In this document: positions 1 to 8,237 of the stretch, piece after piece
Position numbering within the stretch: position 1 is the first letter of the stretch
How the letters are laid out: each line of letters starts with the position of its first letter
Source: CAZMGV01 sp964621525 [NCBI: uncultured bacterium]
GTDB taxonomy: Bacteria; JAGRBM01
DNA: 64,000 nt
Reading direction: 5' to 3'
Assembly (NCBI GenBank): GCA_964621525.1
Contig: CAZUMS010000018.1
Span: 5,228 to 69,227, forward strand
Notes under the pieces: generated by a model
The model's database searches: none
Told to the model about the DNA's origin: nothing
The model's input: only the letters and a program-made list of their open reading frames with translations
Made by a program: the position numbers and the translations under genes

Positions 1-170
1 CCCGCGATGCGGTCAAAACCTCTGGCGGCAAGTCCAGGGTCCAGATCAGGGGCCAAAGCGGCCCCGAGTACCGACCGGTCGAGACCGGCTCGATGACGGA
101 TACGGAAGTGGAAATCGTGAGCGGCCTCTCGGACGGCGAGAGCGTGCTGCTCCCCGGGGCCGGACGGTAA
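1..170 (+). CDS. RND efflux periplasmic adaptor (HlyD/MFP family), C-terminal fragment
   Basis: Only the last 55 codons are in the window; the reading frame enters from the left edge and stops at a TAA at 168-170. The fragment ends in the membrane-proximal beta-barrel pattern of adaptor proteins: a VETG turn, then VEIVSGLSDGESVLLPG, which is typical of the C-terminus of HlyD/AcrA-like subunits. The RND permease starts 12 bases downstream on the same strand, so the two are almost certainly co-transcribed. The adaptor would bridge the inner-membrane pump to an outer-membrane channel. The channel gene is not in this window. Substrate cannot be inferred. Confidence 0.8.
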   Translation, partial: RDAVKTSGGKSRVQIRGQSGPEYRPVETGSMTDTEVEIVSGLSDGESVLLPGAGR

Positions 171-182
171 GGACGGACGGGC

Positions 183-3100
183 ATGATACTTTCAGATACA
201 GCCATCAAGCGGCCCGTTTTCGCCAGCATGGTGATTCTGGCAATCATCGTTTTTGGCCTCGTCTCGTTCCGCAAAATCGGCATCGACCTGTTCCCCCGGG
301 TCGAATTCCCCACCATCACGATCCTCTCGCAGCTTCCGGGCGCTGACCCTGAAACGGTCGAGACGACCGTGACCGATCCCATCGAGGAGGCGGTCTCCAG
401 CATCTCCGGCATCAAGAATCTCCGGTCCATCAGCGCCGAGAACTTCTCGCAGGTGATCGTCGAGTTCGATCTCGACAAGGACGTGGACGTCGCGTACCAG
501 GAGATCCAGGCGAAAATCGGCACCGTCCGGTCCGATCTGCCCGAAGACCTCGAAGAGCCTGTTGTCGAGAAATTCGACGTGGACTCGGCCCCGATCATGG
601 CCGTCGTCGTTTCGGGTGACCTCCCGGTCCGCGAACTCACCGATATCGCCGACAAGACGGTGAAGCAGCGGCTCCAGCGGGTCGAGAACGTCGGTCAGGT
701 GAAGATCGTGGGCGGCCGGGACCGCAAGATGTGGATCTGGCTGGACCGGAACCGCCTCGAGGGTTATGGGCTCACCGTCCAGGACGTCGTCGCCGCCCTC
801 CGGACCGAGCACATCGAGATCCCCGGCGGGCGCGTCGAAACGGGCCCCAAGGAATACGTCGTCAAGACGAAGGCCGAGTTCTACGAGGCAGGCCAGTTCG
901 CCGGGCTCGTCGTCACCTACAAGGACGGCGCGCCGGTCCGCATCCGAGACCTTGGCCGTGTGGAGGAGGGCCTCGAGGAAGAGCGCACGCTCGCCCGGCT
1001 GGACGAGACGCAGGCCGTGGCTCTGCTCGTTCGCCGTCAGTCCGGAACCAACACCGTCGCCGTCGCCGACCAGGTGAAGGCCGAGGTGAAGAAGATCGAA
1101 AAGGAACTCTCGGGCCGGGGGATCCGGCTCGAGATCGCCAAGGACCAGTCGATCTACATCCGCCATTCGGTGGACGAGGTGTATTTTCATCTGATCTTCG
1201 GCGGCGGCCTCGCGATTCTCATCGTGTTCCTGTTCCTCAGGAACGTCCGGAGCACCTTCATCAGTTCGCTGGTACTGCCCACGGCGGTGATCGGCACGTT
1301 CATCCTGATGAACATGCTCGACTTCACGCAGAACATGATGAGCCTTCTGGGCCTCTCGCTCGCCATCGGGCTCCTGATCGACGATGCTATCGTCGTACAG
1401 GAAAACATCATGCGGCACGTTGAGGAGGGCAAGCCCCCGATGCAGGCCGCTTCCGAAGCAACCAGCGAGATCGGTCTTGCGGTGCTTGCCGTGACCCTTT
1501 CGGTCGTCGCCGTGTTCGTCCCGGTCGCTTTCATGGACGGAATCGTCGGCCGGTTCTTCTACCAGTTCGGCCTCACCGTGACGTTCGCCGTCCTTATCTC
1601 CATGTTTGTCTCCTTCACGCTGGACCCGATGCTCTCCTCCCGCATCCTCGAAAAGCCGAAGGAGACAAAATTCTACAAGGTTACGGAAGAGTATTTCGTC
1701 CGGCTGGAAAACTGGTACGAAGGCATCCTCCGCTGGGCGCTCTCCCGCCGCCTGACGGTCGTCGCCGTCGCCGCCCTGGCATTTTTCGCCTCGGGCTGGC
1801 TGTCCACGTTCCTCCGGAGCGAGTTCCTGCCGCTCGAGGACCAGAGCGAGTTCAATATCAAGATCAAGGCCCCGCTAGGCGCCTCGCTCGCCGAAACGGA
1901 CGCCATCATGGAAGACATCCGGAACCGCATTAAGGAAGAACCGTGGGTCGATTATATGTTCGCCACCATCGGTTCCGACGAGCTCCAGCGCGTCAACGAA
2001 GGTGCTCTCTACGTCAAGATGACCGGGAAAAAGTCCCGGTCGCTGTCGCAGGAGCAGGCGATGAAATGGACCCGTGCCCATATCCAGGACATCGCTGCCG
2101 CGCACGAGGCCAAACTCGGAGTCGAAGTGGTGCCCCGCGTCGGCGGCGGCGGCCGCCGCTCGGCCGATCTCCAGCTTGAAATCCGCGGCCGCGATCTCGC
2201 CGAGCTTGAGGCCATCTCCGCGGATGTCGTGAATTTCATGCACGGGCACAAGGGCTACGCGGACGTCGACACGACCTACGAAAACAACAAGCCCCAGGTT
2301 GGCGTCTACATCAAGCGCGACCGGGCGGCGGATCTCGGCGTCCGCCCGGCGTCCGTGGGCTCCACGATCCGGGCGCTGATCGGCGGCGACGACGTGACGA
2401 AATACCGCGCGGCCGGGGACCGGTACGACGTAGCCGTGCGCCTCGAGCAGAACTTCCGCGACACGACCGATGCCATCAACCAGCTTTCGGTACGGACCTC
2501 ATCCGGCGAGCTGGTCCGGATGCCCAACGTCGCAACCGTGAAGGAAGAAGCCGGCCCCGTCCAGATCGACCGGTTCAACCGGACCCGGCAGATCACCGTC
2601 CTCGGCAGCCTGGACCGCAGCCAGAAGGTACTCGGCGAGGCGGTTTCCGAACTCACCGGCTACCTGAACGAGCGGGGCATACCGCCCGGCTACACATTCG
2701 GGTTCGCCGGACAGGCGGACACGATGAAGGAATCCTTCTCGAACCTCCTGTTCGCCCTCTTCATGGCCATTGTCATGATCTACATGGTGCTGGCTTCTCA
2801 GTTCGAAAGCTTCCTGCACCCGTTCACCATCATGCTCGCGCTTCCGCTCTCGTTCGTCGGAGCCTTCGGTGCACTGGTGGCCACGGGGCTCACGCTCAAT
2901 ATCTATACGATGATCGGCATGATCATGCTGATGGGCCTCGTCACGAAAAACGGCGTGCTGCTCGTGGACTATACGAACGTACTCCGGGAGAAAGGTGCCG
3001 ACCGGATGACGGCGATCCTGAAAGCGGGCCCCGTGCGTCTCCGGCCCATCCTCATGACGACGCTGGCGCTCATCTTCGGTATGCTGCCGCTCGCCCTTGG

Positions 3101-3293
3101 TGGCGGCGAAGGCGCCGAGACCCGGCGTCCGATGGCTACCGCCGTGATCGGCGGACTCATCACCTCGACGATCCTGACCCTGGTGGTCGTCCCGGTGGTC
3201 TATGCCATCATCGACGACTTCAAGGAATGGCTCCTTCGCAAGCTTGGCTTCGCGAAACCGGCCCCGGCGGCAGATCCCAGCCCCCAGCACTGA
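183..3293 (+). CDS. RND family efflux permease (AcrB/HAE1-type)
   Basis: A proton-driven multidrug or lipophile exporter of the inner membrane, 1,036 residues, the usual size for the family. The N-terminus begins with the canonical amphipathic start and first helix (AIKRPVFASMVILAIIVFG). TM4 carries the paired acidic residues of the proton relay (Asp400-Asp401 in LAIGLLIDDAIVV), and TM10 carries the matching lysine (Lys922 in GLVTKNGVLLVDY), so the pump should be active. Two large periplasmic loops separate the six-helix halves. The start is an ATG at 183 preceded by GGACGGACGGGC. It forms an operon with the adaptor fragment upstream. Single-gene trimeric pumps of this type export drugs, bile-like detergents or lipids; the exact substrate is unknown. 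Confidence 0.96.
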   Translation: MILSDTAIKRPVFASMVILAIIVFGLVSFRKIGIDLFPRVEFPTITILSQLPGADPETVETTVTDPIEEAVSSISGIKNLRSISAENFSQVIVEFDLDKDVDVAYQEIQAKIGTVRSDLPEDLEEPVVEKFDVDSAPIMAVVVSGDLPVRELTDIADKTVKQRLQRVENVGQVKIVGGRDRKMWIWLDRNRLEGYGLTVQDVVAALRTEHIEIPGGRVETGPKEYVVKTKAEFYEAGQFAGLVVTYKDGAPVRIRDLGRVEEGLEEERTLARLDETQAVALLVRRQSGTNTVAVADQVKAEVKKIEKELSGRGIRLEIAKDQSIYIRHSVDEVYFHLIFGGGLAILIVFLFLRNVRSTFISSLVLPTAVIGTFILMNMLDFTQNMMSLLGLSLAIGLLIDDAIVVQENIMRHVEEGKPPMQAASEATSEIGLAVLAVTLSVVAVFVPVAFMDGIVGRFFYQFGLTVTFAVLISMFVSFTLDPMLSSRILEKPKETKFYKVTEEYFVRLENWYEGILRWALSRRLTVVAVAALAFFASGWLSTFLRSEFLPLEDQSEFNIKIKAPLGASLAETDAIMEDIRNRIKEEPWVDYMFATIGSDELQRVNEGALYVKMTGKKSRSLSQEQAMKWTRAHIQDIAAAHEAKLGVEVVPRVGGGGRRSADLQLEIRGRDLAELEAISADVVNFMHGHKGYADVDTTYENNKPQVGVYIKRDRAADLGVRPASVGSTIRALIGGDDVTKYRAAGDRYDVAVRLEQNFRDTTDAINQLSVRTSSGELVRMPNVATVKEEAGPVQIDRFNRTRQITVLGSLDRSQKVLGEAVSELTGYLNERGIPPGYTFGFAGQADTMKESFSNLLFALFMAIVMIYMVLASQFESFLHPFTIMLALPLSFVGAFGALVATGLTLNIYTMIGMIMLMGLVTKNGVLLVDYTNVLREKGADRMTAILKAGPVRLRPILMTTLALIFGMLPLALGGGEGAETRRPMATAVIGGLITSTILTLVVVPVVYAIIDDFKEWLLRKLGFAKPAPAADPSPQH

Positions 3294-3323
3294 GACAAAC
3301 ATTCGGTTTTGTATCCATCGGTT

Positions 3324-3353
3324 CCGGTTTGAGCCGGTCCGGAGCGGTTTTTT
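3324..3353 (+). terminator. Probable intrinsic terminator after the RND operon
   Basis: About 30 bases after the permease stop codon, CCGG-TTTGAG-CCGG style pairing in a GC-rich segment is followed by a run of six T residues (3348-3353). The stem is short and imperfect, so this is a plausible rather than certain rho-independent terminator. It separates the efflux operon from the oxygenase gene at 3428. Confidence 0.4.
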
Positions 3354-3427
3354 GACTCTTCTCATTGTCCGGCACTGCCGCCAGTGGCACCATTAACGGA
3401 CCGATCATTCAAAGGAGAATTTCCCGC

Positions 3428-4381
3428 ATGTCCGTGAGCCGCGCCGATCTCGACCGATACCTGGACCGGGTCGCCTCGAAGGTGAAGGACCCGAACGTTG
3501 GGCTTTTCGGGCCCGGCTCGCTCGTCTGGGAGATCAACCGGGAAGTCATCAACATTATCGGCGGCGGACGGGCGCTGCTGCTCCAGACGGCCCATCCCTA
3601 TGTGGCCCACGGCGTCGACCAGCACTCCAACACGACGACCGATCCCCACGGCCGGTTCAAACGAACATATCTGAACATCGCCGCCGTCGTGTTCGGAAGC
3701 CTTCAGGATGCGGTCCAGGCGTCCCGCCGCGTCCATGCGCTTCATGACACGATCACCGGAAAGATCACCGAGAACATCGCCCGCTACCGGGCCGGAGACG
3801 CCTACGAAGCGAACGTCGAGCCGGCGCTACTCTGGGTCCATGCGACGCTCTGGGAGAGCCCGGTCTTCATTTACGAGCAGACCGTCCGGCCGCTTTCGCT
3901 CGAGGAGAAGAACCGCCTCTACGAAGAGAGCAAGCTGTTCGCCTACATGTTCGGCATTTCCGATTCGACGCTTCCGCCGGACTGGACCCAGTTCATCGAA
4001 TACTGCCATCGCATGTGGGAGTCGGACGAACTCGGTGTCGGCAGACCGGCCCGCGAAATCGCGAACTGGGCCCTGACGCCGCCCGTCCCGCTGCTCGGCC
4101 CCGCGATGAACCTCTACAAGATCGTCACGGCAGGGCTGCTGCCCGAGCGGTTCCGGAACGAATACGGCTTCCGGTGGAATGCCGCCGACCGGATGATCTT
4201 TAAAACCTTCATGACGGCAGTCCGCACCCTGTATCCGCTCACGCCGAAGCCCTGGCGGTATGTTCCTGCCTATATCGACGCCGAACGGCGGATCCAGGGC
4301 CTTCCCGGCCGCGACCCGCTCGCCAAGTACCGCGAAGACTGGCTGATGAATCTCCTGAAGGCCCGGGCGAAGGAAGGCTGA
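3428..4381 (+). CDS. Oxygenase MpaB-like protein (DUF2236 family)
   Basis: A 317-residue protein of the MpaB/latex-clearing-protein-like family (DUF2236), proposed haem or metal oxygenases acting on hydrophobic substrates. The family hallmark is near the N-terminus: a glycine-rich segment followed by RALLLQTAHPYVAHGVDQHS, which contains the conserved histidines, then a long helical domain with the conserved WVHATLWES motif. The start is ATG 3428, ten bases after a strong AAAGGAGA ribosome-binding site; a longer in-frame reading from 3365 lacks such a site. It is convergent with the TetR gene. The neighbouring SCP2, LLM and SDR genes suggest a role in lipid, sterol or polyisoprenoid oxidation, but the substrate is not known. 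Confidence 0.82.
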   Translation: MSVSRADLDRYLDRVASKVKDPNVGLFGPGSLVWEINREVINIIGGGRALLLQTAHPYVAHGVDQHSNTTTDPHGRFKRTYLNIAAVVFGSLQDAVQASRRVHALHDTITGKITENIARYRAGDAYEANVEPALLWVHATLWESPVFIYEQTVRPLSLEEKNRLYEESKLFAYMFGISDSTLPPDWTQFIEYCHRMWESDELGVGRPAREIANWALTPPVPLLGPAMNLYKIVTAGLLPERFRNEYGFRWNAADRMIFKTFMTAVRTLYPLTPKPWRYVPAYIDAERRIQGLPGRDPLAKYREDWLMNLLKARAKEG

Positions 4382-4392
4382 CGAGACGGGCT

Positions 4393-4415
4393 TCCGCCGG
4401 CTCAATTCCGGCGGA
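4393..4415. terminator. Inverted repeat between convergent genes
   Basis: TCCGCCGG at 4393-4400 pairs perfectly with CCGGCGGA at 4408-4415 across a 7-base loop. It lies 12 bases beyond the oxygenase stop codon and spans the last codon and stop of the convergent TetR gene. It is well placed to end transcription from both sides, but there is no T-run, so it may act as an mRNA 3' stabiliser instead. Confidence 0.4.
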
Positions 4416-5283
4416 GAAGGCCGAGGACGATCTCTTCGGCGCGGCGGAGTTCGTCCGCCGTGGAGCGCGAGCTGAGCCTGAGCTCGATCAGCGCACCCAT
4501 CGACGCGATGATATGGACCCGTACCCAGAGATCATCCGGCCCCTCGCCCGGCTGCCGCGAATAGATGCGCCCGAGAATCGCCATCATTTCCCCGAGGAAC
4601 CGGTCGTAGAGCGGCGCCATCGCCGTGCCGGGCCTTAACACCTCGCTCACCACGACAAGCGCCATCTTCTCGATGAGCGCCATGCCGCCGATCAGGATCT
4701 GGACGATGCGGCGGAGCTGCTCCTCCGGCGGCGCCTCCCGCTCCGACTCCTTGCGGGCCAGCGCCACCACGACCGTCAGGAACAGGTCGGAAATCGCGGT
4801 GAGGACCTCGTACTTGTTCCGGAAAAACTGGTAGAAGGTTCTCGGGGAAACGTCGCCGGCCTTCAGGATCTCCTCGATGCGGGCGTTTTCGAAACCGAAT
4901 TCGGAGAAGGCGATTGTCGCTCCGCGCAGAATTCGCGCATAGCCGGAGTTGAGTCCGACGCCTTCCGACAGGCGAAGCAGAAGGTCCAGCACCGGTGCCG
5001 AGGCGCCCGGCCGGGTTTCGGCCTTCTGGATCATCTCCGACTGGATCGAGAGGAACTGCATGACCGCCTGGGGCCCCAGCGGCAGGATCCCGCCGAAGAG
5101 CACCTGGGCCTGGCGTTTCAACTCGGCGAGGAACCGCTCGCCCTCTTCCGCCCGGGCGGGTGCTGGGCTGCGGTCGCGCTTTCCACCCCTGCGAACGACC
5201 GACTGTAGCGCCTTGGGTATGCTCGGCAGCGGCGGGAGTGTCCCCTTGGCACGCCTGGAGGTGGATTTGTCCTGGTCATCCAT
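4402..5283 (-). CDS. TetR/AcrR family transcriptional regulator with a long N-terminal extension
   Basis: A DNA-binding repressor type protein. The TetR helix-turn-helix is unmistakable (AFSEFGFENARIEEILKAGDVSPRTFYQFFRNKYEVL) but sits about 115 residues into the protein, whereas TetR proteins usually begin with it. The preceding region has a basic, proline-rich segment and a helical stretch of unknown role. I chose ATG 5283; a GTG at 5304 is seven codons upstream, and neither has a convincing ribosome-binding site. The gene is divergent from the SCP2-hydrolase pair, and the shared intergenic region contains a palindrome overlapping the SCP2 promoter. A second copy of that palindrome lies at 36395. 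The inference is that this protein represses both loci; self-regulation is possible. Confidence 0.88.
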   Translation of the reverse strand: MDDQDKSTSRRAKGTLPPLPSIPKALQSVVRRGGKRDRSPAPARAEEGERFLAELKRQAQVLFGGILPLGPQAVMQFLSIQSEMIQKAETRPGASAPVLDLLLRLSEGVGLNSGYARILRGATIAFSEFGFENARIEEILKAGDVSPRTFYQFFRNKYEVLTAISDLFLTVVVALARKESEREAPPEEQLRRIVQILIGGMALIEKMALVVVSEVLRPGTAMAPLYDRFLGEMMAILGRIYSRQPGEGPDDLWVRVHIIASMGALIELRLSSRSTADELRRAEEIVLGLLRRN

Positions 5284-5325
5284 GATGCGCTGAAGCGACT
5301 CCACGGGGGTTCGAGTTTATACCTG

Positions 5326-5341
5326 TATGCTCAGAAGCATA
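5326..5341. promoter_or_regulatory. Palindrome upstream of the TetR gene
   Basis: TATGCT (5326-5331) and AGCATA (5336-5341) form a perfect inverted repeat with a 4-base centre, about 45 bases upstream of the chosen TetR start. A TTTATAC half-site, identical to half of the 17-bp operator at 36395, lies next to it at 5316-5322. It could be an autoregulatory site, but this is speculative. Confidence 0.3.
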
Positions 5342-5418
5342 ACATATTGATTTAACGAGGAAAATCCCAATACGTATTCAGTTAGACCTTCCGATAGGAA
5401 TTTCTATGTCTTTATCTA

Positions 5419-5456
5419 TTGACCGCCTTGGCTCCGTTGGTAAAAATTATTTATAC
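5419..5456 (+). promoter_or_regulatory. Sigma70-type promoter overlapped by a 17-bp palindromic operator (copy 1)
   Basis: A -35 box TTGACC (5419-5424), a 16-base spacer and a -10 box TAAAAA (5441-5446). The 17-mer GTAAAAATTATTTATAC at 5440-5456 begins on the last spacer base and covers the -10 box. It matches the perfect palindrome at 36395-36411, read on the minus strand, at 16 of 17 positions, and both promoters have the same spacing. A repressor bound here would block RNA polymerase. The promoter faces the SCP2 and ferritin-like hydrolase genes. Confidence 0.72.
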
Positions 5457-5519
5457 ATCAGCCCCCGCAAGAACCCCGGCTGACCGGGGATGTGACGGGT
5501 GGCGAAGGAGACAATTCCC

Positions 5520-6095
5520 ATGACCCCGAAACAGCTGCTCAACGAAATCGTCCCGAAGAAACTGGCCGAACTGGCGGGCCTCCAGTTCCCCGACCTCGCG
5601 GCCGAAATGCAGGTCACGATCGAGGGCGACGAAGGCGGTGTCTGGTCGATGACCGCCGCCGGCGGAAAGCCCCAGGTGAAGTCCGGCGCCGCGTCGAAAC
5701 CGGTCGTCTGCATCAAGACGAACCGCTCGGCCTTCGACATGGGCTTCAAGCGGGCCGGCACGCAGGCTCTTGAAATGGACATCACCGGCCCGGTGAAGAT
5801 GGCTCTCAAGCTGATGCCCGATAACGAAAAGATCGACATGATCCGCCAGCAGCTGAACGGTACCCTGCTGTTCAAGGTGATGGCTGACGATGGCGACGCA
5901 CTGATCGGCATCGGGTTCAACGCCGACGCGGACATCAATAACCCCACCTGCACCATCGAGACCTCGGAGAACGAGCTCAAGGAGATGCAGGAAGGAAAGA
6001 TGCCGCCCCAGCAGGCGTTCATGGCCGGCAAGATCCGGCTCTCGGGGGACATGTCGCTGGCCATGACGGCCGGCATGCTGCTCGCCCCGATGTAA
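5520..6095 (+). CDS. SCP2 sterol-binding domain protein
   Basis: A 191-residue protein consisting essentially of one SCP2 (sterol carrier protein 2) fold, a small hydrophobic-tunnel domain that binds lipids or acyl-CoA. Typical features are the central VTIEGDEGGVWSMTAAGG strand pair and the C-terminal GKIRLSGDMSLAMTAGMLL helix. The start is ATG 5520, nine bases after an AAGGAG site; the in-frame GTG at 5499 lies before that site and is rejected. Expression should come from the promoter at 5419. The next gene, a ferritin-like hydrolase, starts 110 bases downstream on the same strand, so the two probably form an operon. Role inferred: carrier or presenter of a hydrophobic substrate. Confidence 0.88.
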   Translation: MTPKQLLNEIVPKKLAELAGLQFPDLAAEMQVTIEGDEGGVWSMTAAGGKPQVKSGAASKPVVCIKTNRSAFDMGFKRAGTQALEMDITGPVKMALKLMPDNEKIDMIRQQLNGTLLFKVMADDGDALIGIGFNADADINNPTCTIETSENELKEMQEGKMPPQQAFMAGKIRLSGDMSLAMTAGMLLAPM

Positions 6096-6205
6096 GAAGC
6101 CGGTCCCAGGACCGCGGGTGGCGGCGACGCCGCCCGCAGGTTTCCCCGCCCCTCCGATCAACCCCATTCACCCCGTGAGAGCACGGCTCCATGGAGGAAA
6201 AGACG

Positions 6206-7060
6206 ATGCAAACCCAGACCTCCCCCAGAAAAACAAAGCAGACCCATCCGGTTTCCACGCTACCCGCCGATCTCGAAATCAAGGTCCGCCATCCCCGGTT
6301 CGATCTTGCGAAAGACCGCAGGTACTGGCTGGATAACGACCCGGTGATGAGCCGGGTCGTCGACGCCCTCTCGATGTTCTTCCCCGACGGGGAGAAGTTC
6401 TTCATCGATTCGGTCGTCCGGTTCCGGGACGAGATCAAGGATCCCGGCCTGAAGAAGCAGGTGGCCGCCTTCGCCGGACAGGAAGCCGCACATACGGCCG
6501 AACACCGCAAATACAACAAAATGGCCGCGGGCAAACTCGCCCCGCGCTATGAGTATGTGGCGAAGTTCCTGCTCGGCACCGGCCGCAAGACCCTGACCCG
6601 GCGGCAGCAGCTCGCCGTGACCGTCGCCCTTGAGCACCTCACGGCGACCCTTGGCGACCTGATCCTGAACGACCGGGAAACGTCGGCGAAGATGGACGAG
6701 GAGCACCGGAAACTCCTGCTCTGGCACGCTGCCGAGGAGACCGAGCACAAGTCGGTGGCGTTCGACGTCTACCGCCTCGTGGGCGGAGACTACCCCACCC
6801 GGGCGGCCGCCATGGTTTCGGCGACCCTCCTGCTCGTACTGGCAACGGGGGGCGTGACCGCTTCGATGCTCTGGAACGACGGAGAGCTGCTGAAGGTGCG
6901 AAACCTGAAAAGCCTCTACGCGACGCTGTTCACAAAACCGGGGATCATCCTCAACATGGCCCCGGAATTCCTCAAGTATTTCCGCCGGGACTTCGCCCCG
7001 TGGAACCATGACAACTCGGCCCTGCTCCGGGCCTGGAAGCAGGAATACGCCCAGGCCTGA
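6206..7060 (+). CDS. Ferritin-like metal-dependent hydrolase (PF10118 family), paralogue 1
   Basis: A 284-residue helical protein of the predicted metal-dependent hydrolase family PF10118, thought to hold a metal centre in a ferritin-like bundle. Candidate ligands are visible in GQEAAHTAEHRKYN and in AAEETEHKSVAFDVY (an EExEH pattern), with a further histidine in ALEHLTA. The start is ATG 6206, eight bases after GGAGG; the ATG at 6191 lies over that site and is rejected. It follows the SCP2 gene and is likely under the same promoter. A close paralogue at 35487-36344 has the same motifs and a matching operator. The biochemical reaction is not established for this family; oxidation or hydrolysis of lipids is an inference from context. 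Confidence 0.85.
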   Translation: MQTQTSPRKTKQTHPVSTLPADLEIKVRHPRFDLAKDRRYWLDNDPVMSRVVDALSMFFPDGEKFFIDSVVRFRDEIKDPGLKKQVAAFAGQEAAHTAEHRKYNKMAAGKLAPRYEYVAKFLLGTGRKTLTRRQQLAVTVALEHLTATLGDLILNDRETSAKMDEEHRKLLLWHAAEETEHKSVAFDVYRLVGGDYPTRAAAMVSATLLLVLATGGVTASMLWNDGELLKVRNLKSLYATLFTKPGIILNMAPEFLKYFRRDFAPWNHDNSALLRAWKQEYAQA

Positions 7061-7104
7061 ACGGCCCGTTTTCCTGCCCCCGCGGATCCAAGGCATAGTA
7101 AAAA

Positions 7105-7128
7105 CAGGGCCCCCTCGCGGGGGCCCTG
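7105..7128. promoter_or_regulatory. Perfect GC hairpin just before the LLM gene ribosome-binding site
   Basis: CAGGGCCCCC (7105-7114) and GGGGGCCCTG (7119-7128) pair without mismatch around a TCGC loop. On the plus strand no T-run follows, and the hairpin ends a few bases before the GGAGG of the downstream gene. On the minus strand it would be followed by five U residues, like a terminator for leftward transcription. It may attenuate, stabilise an mRNA end, or gate translation. Confidence 0.5.
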
Positions 7129-7145
7129 CCCTGTGGAGGGGTCTC

Positions 7146-8216
7146 ATGAAGTTCTCCCTGTTCTTCGAGATGCAGATGTCCGATCCGTCGCCCGAGGAAG
7201 AGGCCCGGTGCTTCCATGACTGCGCCGAGCAAGCCATCCTCGCCGACCAGATCGGCTACCACGGTATCTGGGAGGTCGAGCATCACGGCCTCAGGGAATA
7301 TTCCCACTCCTCGGCCCCGGAGGTGTTCCTTGCCTATGTCGCGGCCAAGACGAAGAACATACGCATCGGCCACGGCATCACGCTGACGCCCAAGGCCTAC
7401 AACCACCCCATGCGGATCGCCGAACGGATCGCCACCCTCGACATTCTCTCCAACGGCCGGGTGAACTGGGGCTCCGGCAAGAGCAACTCGCTCACCGAGC
7501 AGAAGGCGTTCGAGTGCGACATCCCGAAACTCCACGATCAGTGGAAAGAAGCGCTCCAGATCATCCCCCGCATGTGGCAGGAGGATGTTTTCGAGTTCAA
7601 AGGGGAGTTCTGGAATATCCCGCCGACGCAGGTGGTCCCGAAGCCGGTCCAGAAGCCTCATCCGCCCATGTTCGCCGCCTGCTCGAAGCCCGATTCGGCC
7701 GTCGAGGTAGGCAAGCAGGGGGTCGGCGCCCTCAACTTTGCCGTCGGCAACGACGAATACCTGACGAAGAAGGTAAAGGAATACCGCAAGGCCGTCGAGG
7801 CCGCGAACCCCAGGCATTTCAAGAAGACCAACTGGTTCGCCTGCACGCCCGTAGCCCACTGCCAAGACGATGATCGCAAGGCCTGCGAGATCGGCATGCG
7901 AGGAGCCCGGTTCTTCGCCCAGTCGCTCGGGATCTACTACACGCCGATGAACCGTCCCGTCGGGAAGATCCCGGTCCAGCGCGGCGAGATCCCGCCTCAC
8001 GAGCTTACCGAGGCGATGGAAGCCCGGCTCATGCCCGACGCCCCGGCCATGAACGTGATCGGCGACCCCAGCCACTGCCGGGAGATCGTGAGCCGGTTCC
8101 GCGATGCCGGTATCGACGAGCTCATCCTCGTCATGCAGGCTGGCACCGTCCCTCACGAACAGATAATGAAGTCGATCAGGACGTTCGGCGAAAAGGTCAT
8201 GCCACACTTCGCCTGA
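7146..8216 (+). CDS. LLM class flavin-dependent oxidoreductase (luciferase-like)
   Basis: A 356-residue member of the bacterial luciferase-like monooxygenase superfamily, which uses reduced FMN or F420 to oxidise organic substrates. The TIM-barrel N-terminus is typical (FSLFFEMQM, then GYHGIWEVEHH), followed by IRIGHGITL, the conserved HPMRIAERIATLDILSNGRVNWGSG segment and, near the C-terminus, INVIGDPSHCREIVSRF. The start is ATG 7146 after GGAGG; a longer in-frame reading would begin inside the upstream gene and is rejected. It lies between the ferritin-like hydrolase and the SDR-SCP2 gene, 21 bases before the latter, suggesting one transcription unit for oxidation of a hydrophobic compound. 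Cofactor choice (FMN or F420) cannot be decided here. Confidence 0.92.
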   Translation: MKFSLFFEMQMSDPSPEEEARCFHDCAEQAILADQIGYHGIWEVEHHGLREYSHSSAPEVFLAYVAAKTKNIRIGHGITLTPKAYNHPMRIAERIATLDILSNGRVNWGSGKSNSLTEQKAFECDIPKLHDQWKEALQIIPRMWQEDVFEFKGEFWNIPPTQVVPKPVQKPHPPMFAACSKPDSAVEVGKQGVGALNFAVGNDEYLTKKVKEYRKAVEAANPRHFKKTNWFACTPVAHCQDDDRKACEIGMRGARFFAQSLGIYYTPMNRPVGKIPVQRGEIPPHELTEAMEARLMPDAPAMNVIGDPSHCREIVSRFRDAGIDELILVMQAGTVPHEQIMKSIRTFGEKVMPHFA

Positions 8217-8237
8217 TTCCCTGCGGGAGGCCGCGCC

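Noticed and set aside
192-1418. A 408-codon open frame antisense to the RND permease
   Set aside because: It is a shadow frame; the plus-strand permease has full family motifs over this region.
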